Shown piece by piece: positions 19,598-28,150 of a stretch of 64,000 nt of DNA (the stretch's first letter is position 1; each line of letters opens with the position of its first letter). This DNA comes from Armatimonadota bacterium (GTDB taxonomy: Bacteria > Armatimonadota > UBA10988). Below the pieces are notes generated by a model. It was not told the origin of the DNA, did no database searches, and saw only the letters and a list, made by a program, of their open reading frames with translations. The stretch covers positions 38,290 to 102,289 of the forward strand of contig JACRKZ010000043.1 of assembly GCA_016235455.1 (NCBI GenBank). The letters are read 5' to 3'. The position numbers and the translations under genes are program-made.

Positions 19598-20605
19598 GTG
19601 GCGACAGAACACCAGGTTGTGCTCGTACCCGGCGATGGGATTGGCCCGGAGATCACCGGCGCCGTGCTGCGCATCATCGAGGCCAGCGGCGTGAAGATCG
19701 CCTGGCAGAGCCATGTGGCCGGGGCCGAGGCCATGGGCAGCAAGGGGACTCCGCTGCCCGACGAGCTGTTGACGGCCATCGACGAGGTGGGCATCTGCCT
19801 CAAGGGGCCGATCACCACACCCATCGGCCGCGGCTTCCAGAGCGTGAATGTGCAGCTCCGCAAGCATTTCGACCTGTATGCCAACCTGCGCCCGACGCAT
19901 TCGCTGCCGTGTCTGCCCACACCGTATGGTGAGATCGACCTGGTGGTCGTGCGCGAGAACACCGAGGACCTCTACTCGGGTATCGAGCACGAGGTGGTGC
20001 CCGGTGTGGTCGAGTCGATCAAGATCATCACCGAGCGAGCCTGTACGCGCATCGCCCAGTTTGCCTTCGACTATGCTATCAAGAACGGCCGCAAGAAGGT
20101 CACCGCCATCCACAAAGCCAATATCATGAAGCTATCGGATGGGCTGTTCCTGGCCTGCTGCCAGAAGGTGGCCGCCGAGTACCCGAGCATCGAGTACACC
20201 GAGATGATCGTGGACAACTGCGCCATGCAGTTGGTCATGCGGCCGCGGCAGTTCGACATGCTGCTGCTGGAGAATCTGTACGGCGACATCGTCTCGGACC
20301 TGTGCGCGGGCCTCGTGGGCGGCCTGGGCCTGGCGCCCGGCGCCAATCTGGGCCCCAAGCACGCGCTGTTCGAGGCGGTGCATGGTTCCGCGCCGGACAT
20401 CGCCGGTCTCGGCCTGGCCAATCCCACGGCGCTGCTGTTGGCGGCGCTGCTGATGCTGCGGCATTTGAACGAGATGGAAGCGGCGGACCGCATCTTTGAC
20501 GCTCTGCTCAAGGTGCTGGCCCAGCCCGAGCAGCGCACGCGCGACCTGGGCGGCCAGGCCAGCACGAGCGCCTTCGCCGAGGCGGTGGTGGCCGCCATGG
20601 AGTGA
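19598..20605 (+). CDS. isocitrate/isopropylmalate dehydrogenase family (probably NAD-dependent isocitrate dehydrogenase)
   Basis: VVLVPGDGIGPEITGAVLRII; VVRENTEDLYSGIEH; LLLENLYGDIVSDLCAGLVGGLGLAPGAN; AVHGSAPDIAG. Confidence 0.93.
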   Translation: MATEHQVVLVPGDGIGPEITGAVLRIIEASGVKIAWQSHVAGAEAMGSKGTPLPDELLTAIDEVGICLKGPITTPIGRGFQSVNVQLRKHFDLYANLRPTHSLPCLPTPYGEIDLVVVRENTEDLYSGIEHEVVPGVVESIKIITERACTRIAQFAFDYAIKNGRKKVTAIHKANIMKLSDGLFLACCQKVAAEYPSIEYTEMIVDNCAMQLVMRPRQFDMLLLENLYGDIVSDLCAGLVGGLGLAPGANLGPKHALFEAVHGSAPDIAGLGLANPTALLLAALLMLRHLNEMEAADRIFDALLKVLAQPEQRTRDLGGQASTSAFAEAVVAAME

Positions 20606-20609
20606 TGTC

Positions 20610-21878
20610 ATGAACAGGGTGGCCTGGCTCGGTGCGTTGTTGGCCGTGGTGGCGGTTGGATTGCGGGCCGAGCCGTCAGCGCCCCTGCCCGATGTGGCGC
20701 TGCGCGGCGAGCTTGCGGCCGCCGAGCAGGCCGCGCCCGAGCCGGTCAAGCTGCTCATTGCCCAGGTCCGCGGCGAGTCGTTGCCCGACCGGCTGGCCGC
20801 CATGCTCAAGCTTCGCGCGCTGGGTCCCGACGGCGCGGGCGCCGTGCTGGCACTGGCCGAGCTGCTGTGGGGTGAGGCCGCCGACACGGTCGTGCTCGAC
20901 CTGCCGCCCACGCGGCTGCATCAGGCCGAAGTGGCCGCCTACGCCCTGGCCGGACTGGGCCAACGCGCCGTGGGCCCCCTGGTCCTGGCGCTGGCCAGCG
21001 ACTCCGATCTGTCCCACGACTGGGTGCTGCGCGCGCTGCGCGGCATCAACCCCAAGTGGACCAGCAGCGATGCCGCACGAGCCGAAGTGCCGGCGCTGAT
21101 GGACCAACTGACCAGTCCGCGCAGCAACGTGCGCAGCGCCGCGACCAAGGCGCTGGGCCTCTTGGGCGATAGTCGTGCGCTGCCCCGGCTCGCGCTGCTG
21201 CTGACCTCGGCCACCGAGGCGCTCGATGTGCGGCTGGCCGCGGCGAAGGCTATCGCCGCGCTCGACGCCCCCGACGTGGCGGCGCGGCTGGCCGACGCGC
21301 TGACCGACCCCGAGCCGACGCTGCGGCTGGCGGTGGTTGATGCGCTGAGCCTGCGCCGGCCAGTGCCCACCGAGCCGCTGCTGCGCGCGCTGGCCGACAG
21401 CGAACCGCAAGTGCGTGCCGCCGCGGTCTCCGCACTGCGCTATGGCCAGGGCACGACCGTCGTCAACGCCGTGGCCCAGTGCCTGCGCGATGCCGACAAG
21501 CGCGTGCGCGAAATGGCCGCGGTGTCGCTGGGCGACCTGCGCGATTCCACCGCGCTGGACCCGCTGCTGGCCGCGCTGGCGGACCCGGTGCGCTCGGTGA
21601 AGGAGGAGGTGCTCTTCGCCCTGGCCCGCCTCGGCGACAAGCGCGCGGTGCCCAAGCTGATCTTCACCGCCCAGGACGAGGACCCGCGCATCCGCGAGCT
21701 GTCCGCGCGGGCGCTCGGCCGGTTCCGGGAGCGCGCCGGGCTGGAGACGCTGGTGCTGCTGCTGGACGACGAGCCCAACGTGGCGCTGGCCGCGTTGGCC
21801 AGTCTGGAGGGCATCAGTGGCCAGAAGCTGGGCAAGACCCGCGCCGCGTGGGAAGCCTGGCTCAAGAACCAGAGGTAG
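20610..21878 (+). CDS. HEAT-repeat protein, secreted
   Basis: Start at ATG 20610 (MNRVAWLGALLAVVAVGLRAEPS); repeated VRSAATKALGLLGDSRALPRL / VRLAAAKAIAALDAP / VREMAAVSLGDLRDSTALDPL units. Confidence 0.9.
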   Translation: MNRVAWLGALLAVVAVGLRAEPSAPLPDVALRGELAAAEQAAPEPVKLLIAQVRGESLPDRLAAMLKLRALGPDGAGAVLALAELLWGEAADTVVLDLPPTRLHQAEVAAYALAGLGQRAVGPLVLALASDSDLSHDWVLRALRGINPKWTSSDAARAEVPALMDQLTSPRSNVRSAATKALGLLGDSRALPRLALLLTSATEALDVRLAAAKAIAALDAPDVAARLADALTDPEPTLRLAVVDALSLRRPVPTEPLLRALADSEPQVRAAAVSALRYGQGTTVVNAVAQCLRDADKRVREMAAVSLGDLRDSTALDPLLAALADPVRSVKEEVLFALARLGDKRAVPKLIFTAQDEDPRIRELSARALGRFRERAGLETLVLLLDDEPNVALAALASLEGISGQKLGKTRAAWEAWLKNQR

Positions 21879-21893
21879 CCGACCGGTTCGCCG

Positions 21894-24800
21894 TCACTTG
21901 GCCAGTGCCGCCACCTCCGTCGCGCTCAGCGCGCGGCTGAAGACGCGCATGTCGCGCAGTTCGCCCACGAAGAAGCGGCGGCTGTTCTTGTCCTCGCTCT
22001 CCTGGCTGTAGCCCAGGCGATAGGGCTTGGGTGACAGGTTCTTCGCCTCGTAGGCGGTCTGTGCGACCTCCTTGCCGCCCACATACAGCCGGGCTGACTT
22101 GCCATCGAAGGCCAGCGCCACCTGCTGCCACTCGCCGGGAAGCGCGGCGACGCCGGTGTCCCACCAGCCGCGGCCGTCCAGCCGGGCGCGGAACCGGCCG
22201 CCCTCGATGCTCAGCCCGCCGCCCTGACGCGCGCCGTCGCGTTCATCGCGCGAGCAGAAGACCGGTCGGGTACCGTCGACGGCGGTCGGCTTGATCCATG
22301 CCGAGAGCGTGCGCGTCGCGCCGTTGCGCAGACCGGAGTCGGCCGTGGTGGCCTGGCCGTCGAAGGTCTTGGCCGCAGGCAGGAAGGCGCCCATCAGCGC
22401 GCCGGTGCGGGCCATCTCCGCACCGAGTTCGGCGTCGGTCAGCGCCACGTTGTAACAGCGCACATCGGCCACCTGACCGGCGAACAGCCGGCCGTTGCCA
22501 CCGCGCCCGACGAAGTTGGCCTGCGGCCGACCGTAAGCGGCGCGCAGGTCGACCGCGGCCGGCAGCGCGGCGCTGCTCGGCTGCCCATCGACATACAGCG
22601 TGACCTTGTCCGGAGCCAGCACCGCGGCCAGATGCGCCCACTGGCCGGCCGGCAGGCGGCGCGCGCCGCTGATGGCGACGCTCTGCTTGCCCAGCGCGAG
22701 GCTCAGGCTCGGCAGGCCCCGGGCGTCCGCCGGGGTCAACGTGAGCGCGCGGTCGCTCGCGCCGGCCAGATGCAGCAGTGGCTGATCGGCGGGGCCCGCA
22801 CCGGGCTTGCACCACAGGCCGATGGTCAACGCCGTGGCATCGACCACGCTGTCGTCCAGCTCGATCCATTGGTTGCGGCCGTTGAGCGTGACCACCGAGC
22901 CATGCCCAGCGTCGGTCACCCGTGCCGGCACACCGCGCAGCGTGGCGTTCAGGCTGCCGAACTCGTCCAACGCCACCTGCCCGTCGGGCTCGTCGAAGCG
23001 GTACGAGGCGGTCAGGCCGCGCGGCTTGCGCTGCACCTGACACCAGTACTCATTCCACCAGCCGCCCCACGGCACGTGGTTGTAGTGCACGCCGTCGGCC
23101 AGCTTGAAGTCCATGGAGTAGTCGTACTCCAGGATGGCATGGCCGCTGACCTCGGCGTTCCAGGGCTGGGTGCAGCCGCGGAAGACGGCCTGATCGCGGG
23201 CCTGCACGCGGTCCAGGTCGGCGCTGTCCTGCACCAGCACATCGCCCGCGACACGGCAGTCGCTGCGCAGTTTGGCGTGGTCGCGGATGCGGGCGTGCCC
23301 CTTGACCTGGCTGCCGTCGCGCACCACCGCGCAGCCGCTGACCTGGGCGTCCTCGTCCACCACGGCGCGGTCGGCCACCAGGGCGTAGTCGTCGATGCGC
23401 GCCCGGCCCAGCACCTGGGCGGCATCCAGCACGCGGGCGTTGGGACCCACGTAAGCCGTGTCGGCCACCTTGGCGGTGTCGGCCACGAACCCGCCACCGT
23501 TGGGATGCTTGTGCCCGGCGGGCAGCGGCCACTGCGCGGCGCGCGGCCGCGGCACGGCGCCGGTCAGCCGCACCTCGTAGGGGTAGCGCCGGAAGCTGGG
23601 GTCGCGGTCCAGCGGGTGCTCATGTTGCAGGCCGTGCTGGCTGCCGTCGAGCTGGTCCGGCGTGGCCACCACCACCAGGTAGACGCGGTCCTCACCAGGA
23701 TTGAGCTTGAGGCTGCCCAGACCGGGCCGGAAGACCGGGCTGTAGCGCGGCTTGCCCTCGCCCTTCTGTGCCACGAGCGACCAGCGCCAGTCTTCGCCGG
23801 CGCCCGGCAGGTCCAGCCCGCGCAGTTCGGCGGTGACCGTCGCACCGTCGCGCGCGGGTGCCAGCTCGGAGAACATGTAGCCGTAGCGCATGGGCGCGCG
23901 GCCCCAGGCGACGCGGTACCAGCCGGCCTCGGCGGCCAGCGGTTCCAGGTCGGCGCCTGTGGCCTGGTCCATGTAGGCCGCCTCGCGCGGGTTGGGGCGC
24001 AACTGCGCTTTCATCTTGTCGCCCGCCTTCAGGTCGAGCGTCACCCAGTAGCGCAGCGCCTCGCCGGCGACATCCTTGATGGAGCGGCCCGCGGGCAGCA
24101 CCGAGGCCAGCTTCTTCCAGACCACCTGCTCCTTGTCCCCGTCTCGCCACAGCCGCGCGACGATGTCGGCGGGCAGGCCGTAGTCCACCGCGTAGTCGTC
24201 CAGCACGTTGTAGATGCGGAAATCGGCGTAGATCAGCCGGAACTGGTCCTGCTGGAAGCACGACAGATCCAACATGCCGCGACCCACATCGGAGACGTGG
24301 CCGGGGAACAGGTCGCTGTACAACGAGTTGCGCAGGCTGCGCAGGTAGTTGGCATGCGATTCCCAGTAGGAGCCGGTCAGGAAGCCGGGTTGCGCGCCCT
24401 GCACGACATGGCCGAACTCGTGCGGCATGGGGTTGCCCCAGCCCTCATCCAGCAAGCCGCCGCCGCCGATGTTCAGGTAGCCAAAGCCGTTCTGGCCACC
24501 CATCCAGAACCCGCCGTACCAGGTGGTGACGTTGACCTTGTAGCGCTTGCCATCGCGTTTGGCGGCATCGCCGCAGACGAACGGCTCAGCATAGCCGCGG
24601 AGCTTGCAGTAGACCTGATAGCACTCCTCGACCATGCGCTGCGCGCGACGGCCCATGACCTGCGGATCGAAGTTCCGGAACTCGTTGTAGCTCTGCTTGG
24701 ACCACCAGAAGGTGCAGTGCTTGGACTCGCTGTGCTGCGTGTCGGCCATGGTCTCCTTGGGCCATTTGTCCACGCCCACGAAGATGTTCAGATCGGTGTT

Positions 24801-25265
24801 GACTGCCAGTTCATCGCCGGGCACATCGCCCACCTCGACATACTCGGCCTCGGCGCCGGCGGGCAGGTTGAGCCGCAGGTCGCGCAGCGTGTCGCGCCAG
24901 GGCACCTCCAGGCCCAGGTCCAGCCGGTAGGTGTGCCAGGCGCCATCCCAGATCAGCTTGGCCGCGGGCAGGCTGATGCGGCGCCTGGCCGGCTCCAGGC
25001 CGGGCGCCACGCTCGTGCCGTAGTCGATGCTGAGCGGCACGGCGGCCTTGGGCAGCCGCAGGCGCAGTTGCAGGTAGTCGTTGTAGCCCAGGTCCAGATC
25101 AGGCCCCTTGGCCAACTCCTTGGCCTCGACCACCGGCTGCCAGACCGTGGCCTTGACCAGCCGGTCCGGCGGATCCACCTGCACCGTGAACGGCTCGCCG
25201 GCCCACAACGGGGCCAGGCAGGCGGGCACGACAGCCAGCAACAACCAGCGACGGCACAGCATCAT
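21894..25265 (-). CDS. large secreted protein: metalloprotease-like (HEFGH) domain, hexapeptide beta-helix repeats, two LamG-like domains
   Basis: NPMPHEFGHVVQGAQ; ARVLDAAQVLGRARIDDYALVADRAVVDEDAQVSGCAVVRDGSQVKGHARI; two LamG-like segments (NATLRGVPARV...ALTIGLWCKPG and LRNGATRTLSAWIKP). Confidence 0.85.
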   Translation of the reverse strand: MMLCRRWLLLAVVPACLAPLWAGEPFTVQVDPPDRLVKATVWQPVVEAKELAKGPDLDLGYNDYLQLRLRLPKAAVPLSIDYGTSVAPGLEPARRRISLPAAKLIWDGAWHTYRLDLGLEVPWRDTLRDLRLNLPAGAEAEYVEVGDVPGDELAVNTDLNIFVGVDKWPKETMADTQHSESKHCTFWWSKQSYNEFRNFDPQVMGRRAQRMVEECYQVYCKLRGYAEPFVCGDAAKRDGKRYKVNVTTWYGGFWMGGQNGFGYLNIGGGGLLDEGWGNPMPHEFGHVVQGAQPGFLTGSYWESHANYLRSLRNSLYSDLFPGHVSDVGRGMLDLSCFQQDQFRLIYADFRIYNVLDDYAVDYGLPADIVARLWRDGDKEQVVWKKLASVLPAGRSIKDVAGEALRYWVTLDLKAGDKMKAQLRPNPREAAYMDQATGADLEPLAAEAGWYRVAWGRAPMRYGYMFSELAPARDGATVTAELRGLDLPGAGEDWRWSLVAQKGEGKPRYSPVFRPGLGSLKLNPGEDRVYLVVVATPDQLDGSQHGLQHEHPLDRDPSFRRYPYEVRLTGAVPRPRAAQWPLPAGHKHPNGGGFVADTAKVADTAYVGPNARVLDAAQVLGRARIDDYALVADRAVVDEDAQVSGCAVVRDGSQVKGHARIRDHAKLRSDCRVAGDVLVQDSADLDRVQARDQAVFRGCTQPWNAEVSGHAILEYDYSMDFKLADGVHYNHVPWGGWWNEYWCQVQRKPRGLTASYRFDEPDGQVALDEFGSLNATLRGVPARVTDAGHGSVVTLNGRNQWIELDDSVVDATALTIGLWCKPGAGPADQPLLHLAGASDRALTLTPADARGLPSLSLALGKQSVAISGARRLPAGQWAHLAAVLAPDKVTLYVDGQPSSAALPAAVDLRAAYGRPQANFVGRGGNGRLFAGQVADVRCYNVALTDAELGAEMARTGALMGAFLPAAKTFDGQATTADSGLRNGATRTLSAWIKPTAVDGTRPVFCSRDERDGARQGGGLSIEGGRFRARLDGRGWWDTGVAALPGEWQQVALAFDGKSARLYVGGKEVAQTAYEAKNLSPKPYRLGYSQESEDKNSRRFFVGELRDMRVFSRALSATEVAALAK

Positions 25266-25434
25266 CAGCGCTCCCAGCCGCAGTGTGGCCGATGCGCCGT
25301 TGGCGCCACCACCCGGTTAGCGATTGGCTCGTTGACCGATCCGATTGCCTGCGGGGCTGTGCTCCATCGCGATCCGCGTGCCTTCCAGAAGGAAAGGGCG
25401 CCATGCTCCGAATACCTCGTTTCAGGAGACGGCC

Positions 25435-28146
25435 GTGATCGCATCCCTCGCCGTGCTTGGCGCGCTGATATCGGCAACCGCGCCACCCCCTGTCGTCTGG
25501 ACCACACCGAGTGCGGATGTCAACGGCACCATGCCGCTGGGCAACGGCGAGATCGGCGTCAATGCCTGGGTCGATGCCGCGGGCGATCTGCGCTTCTACT
25601 TTGGTCGCACCGACACCTGGGACGAGCATGGCCGGCTGCTCAAGATCGGCGCCCTGCGCGTGCGCGTGGGCGACGGCTCAACCGGCCGCACCAAGGTCTT
25701 CCGGCAGGCACTCGAGGTCGAGCGCGGCCGGCTGACCTGTGCCTACGGCCAGGGCGACGAGCGCGTCGAGTTGGCGCTGTGGGTCGATGCCAACCGGCCG
25801 GTGATCGTGGTCGAGGCGACCTCGGCCCAGCCGCAGACCGCGGAGATCACCGCCGAGCTGTGGCGCACCGTGGCCGAGACGCTGGCTAGCGTGGAGTGCA
25901 GCGACATCTACAATGCGCGGCCCGAGAAGACCGTTGTGCCGCCCGACACCATCCTCGCCGGCCTGCGCGACCGCATCGGCTGGTACCACGAGAACCAGCA
26001 GTCGGTCGGCCCCAAGCTGTGCGCCGAGATCCAGGGCGTGGCCAGCTTCGAGCGGCCCGACCCGTTGCTCGGCCGCACCTTCGGCGCCCTGGTGCGCGGC
26101 GAGGGCGGCCGGCGTATCGACGACACGCGCCTGGGCTCGGTCGCCGGTACGCGCCATGTGTTCGAGATCGCCGCGCTGACCGAGTATCCGTCGGACGGTC
26201 GGCGCTGGCAGGCCGCCGCCGAGCAGGTGCTCGAGGAGGCGGACCGCCTCCCGCTGGATGTTCGCCGTGCCGAGCATGAGGGCTGGTGGCAGGCCTGGGG
26301 CCAGCGCAGTTGGATTCGCCTGAGTGGCTCTCCGCAGGAGAGCCACGACGGTGTGGTGCCGGCCAACCCGATGAACGTGCGCGTCGGCTGCGACTCGCAT
26401 GGCGGCAGCCGCTTCCACGGCGCGGTCGGCCTGGTGGTGATGCGCGACGGCGCGCTGGACGACGCGGCCGTGGCCAAGCTGGCCGCCGAGCGCGGCGAGG
26501 CGACCACGGCCCTCGGCGAGCAAGCCGGCACGGCGGGGCTGGTGGGTCGCGGCGGGCTGACGCTGGCGGCCTGGATCAAGCCCGATGAGCTGCTGGCCGG
26601 CGGTCAGCGCATCCTGGACAAGATCACCGTCGGCGAGTCCGACGGCTTCCTGCTCGACGCCTATCCCGGCCCCGGCCTGCGCTGCATCGTCGGCCCGACC
26701 ACGGTCAGCGTGCCGAACGTGCTGAAGGCCGGCGAGTGGCAGCATGTCGCCGCCGTGGTCGGGCCGGACGGCGTCGTCTCGCTGTACGTCAACGGCAAGC
26801 GCCTGCCCACCGGCGCCGCCAGCGGCGCGGTGGCCGAGGGCAGTGACGCCGAGGTGGTCAGCCGCGCCTACCTGCTCCAGCGCTACGTGCAGACCTGCGC
26901 GGGCCGCGGGCGCTATCCCATCAAGTTCAACGGCTCGCTGTTCACCGTGCCCTCGGCAGGGGCGCCGGGCGACGCCGACTATCGCCGCTGGGGACCCGGC
27001 TACTGGTGGCAGAACACGCGGCTGCCCTACTACTCGATGTGTGCCGCGGGCGACTACGAGCAGATGGAGCCGCTGTTCAGGATGTATGCGCGCGACCTGC
27101 TGCCGTTGGCTGCCTACCGCACCAAGGTCAACCTTGGCCATGCCGGGGCGTACATTCCCGAGTGCATCTACTTCTGGGGCGACATGTTCACCGAGACCTA
27201 CGGCTGGCAGCCCGCCGCCGAGCGGAAGGACAAGCTCCAGGCCAGCGGCTGGCACAAGTACGAGTGGGTCTCGGGCCTGGAACTGTGCTGGCTGCTGCTC
27301 GATACCTACGACCACACCGGCGACACGCGGCTGCTGAGCGACACGCTGCTACCCACGGCGCGGCAGATCCTGACCTTCTTCGACCAGCACTACGCGCTGG
27401 ACGAGCAGGGCAAGCTGAAGATGACGCCGAGCCAGGCGCTGGAGACCTGGTGGGACTGCACCAACCCCATGCCCGAGCTGGCCGGCCTGCATGCCGTGAC
27501 CCAGCGGCTGCTGGCCCTGGGCGACCGGCTGCCCGCGGGCGACCGCGCCTTCGTCACGGCCTTGGCCGCCAAGCTGGCGCCGCTGCCCACGCGCGACACG
27601 CCCGACGGCCCGGCCCTGGCGCCCGCGGCGCGTTTCGCCAATAAGCCGAACATCGAGAATCCCGAGCTGTATGCGGTCTTCCCCTTCCGCCTGTGCAGCT
27701 TCGACCGCGACAACCGCGCGTTGGGCGAGCGGGCGCTGACGCACCGCTGGGACCGGGGCGACTCGGGTTGGCGCCAGGACAGTCTGTTCGCCGCCTACCT
27801 GGGCCAGGCCGACGAGACCCGGCGCTCACTGGTCAAGCGCGCGCGCAGCAAGCACAGCGCCTCGCGCTTCCCGGTGTTCTGGGGGCCGAACTACGACTGG
27901 ATCCCCGACCAGGACCACGGCAGCGTGCTGCTGGCCACGCTCCAGTCGATGCTCATGCAGACCGACGGCAGCACGATCTGGCTGCTGCCGGCCTGGCCCA
28001 AGGACTGGGACTGCGAGTTCCGGCTCCATGCGCCGGGGCAGACCACGCTGACTGGCCGGGTGCGTGGGGGTCGGGTGGAGGGTCTGGTGGTGACGCCGAA
28101 AGCGCGGGCGGCCGACGTGGTCATCGTGCCGCCCGCTATGCACTGA
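25435..28146 (+). CDS. DUF5703 / GH95-like glycoside hydrolase with inserted LamG-like domain
   Basis: GTG start 25435 after aggag; VVWTTPSADVNGTMPLGNGEIGVNAWVDAAGDLRFYFGRTDTWDEHGRLLKIG; RYPIKFNGSLFTV; GLTLAAWIKPDELLAGGQRILDKI...EWQHVAAVVGPDGVVSLYVNGKRL insertion. Confidence 0.85.
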   Translation: MIASLAVLGALISATAPPPVVWTTPSADVNGTMPLGNGEIGVNAWVDAAGDLRFYFGRTDTWDEHGRLLKIGALRVRVGDGSTGRTKVFRQALEVERGRLTCAYGQGDERVELALWVDANRPVIVVEATSAQPQTAEITAELWRTVAETLASVECSDIYNARPEKTVVPPDTILAGLRDRIGWYHENQQSVGPKLCAEIQGVASFERPDPLLGRTFGALVRGEGGRRIDDTRLGSVAGTRHVFEIAALTEYPSDGRRWQAAAEQVLEEADRLPLDVRRAEHEGWWQAWGQRSWIRLSGSPQESHDGVVPANPMNVRVGCDSHGGSRFHGAVGLVVMRDGALDDAAVAKLAAERGEATTALGEQAGTAGLVGRGGLTLAAWIKPDELLAGGQRILDKITVGESDGFLLDAYPGPGLRCIVGPTTVSVPNVLKAGEWQHVAAVVGPDGVVSLYVNGKRLPTGAASGAVAEGSDAEVVSRAYLLQRYVQTCAGRGRYPIKFNGSLFTVPSAGAPGDADYRRWGPGYWWQNTRLPYYSMCAAGDYEQMEPLFRMYARDLLPLAAYRTKVNLGHAGAYIPECIYFWGDMFTETYGWQPAAERKDKLQASGWHKYEWVSGLELCWLLLDTYDHTGDTRLLSDTLLPTARQILTFFDQHYALDEQGKLKMTPSQALETWWDCTNPMPELAGLHAVTQRLLALGDRLPAGDRAFVTALAAKLAPLPTRDTPDGPALAPAARFANKPNIENPELYAVFPFRLCSFDRDNRALGERALTHRWDRGDSGWRQDSLFAAYLGQADETRRSLVKRARSKHSASRFPVFWGPNYDWIPDQDHGSVLLATLQSMLMQTDGSTIWLLPAWPKDWDCEFRLHAPGQTTLTGRVRGGRVEGLVVTPKARAADVVIVPPAMH

Positions 28147-28150
28147 GGAA

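Noticed and set aside
22632-25889. 1085-aa plus-strand ORF opposite the metalloprotease/LamG gene
   Set aside because: Antisense artefact; the minus strand carries HEFGH and LamG motifs
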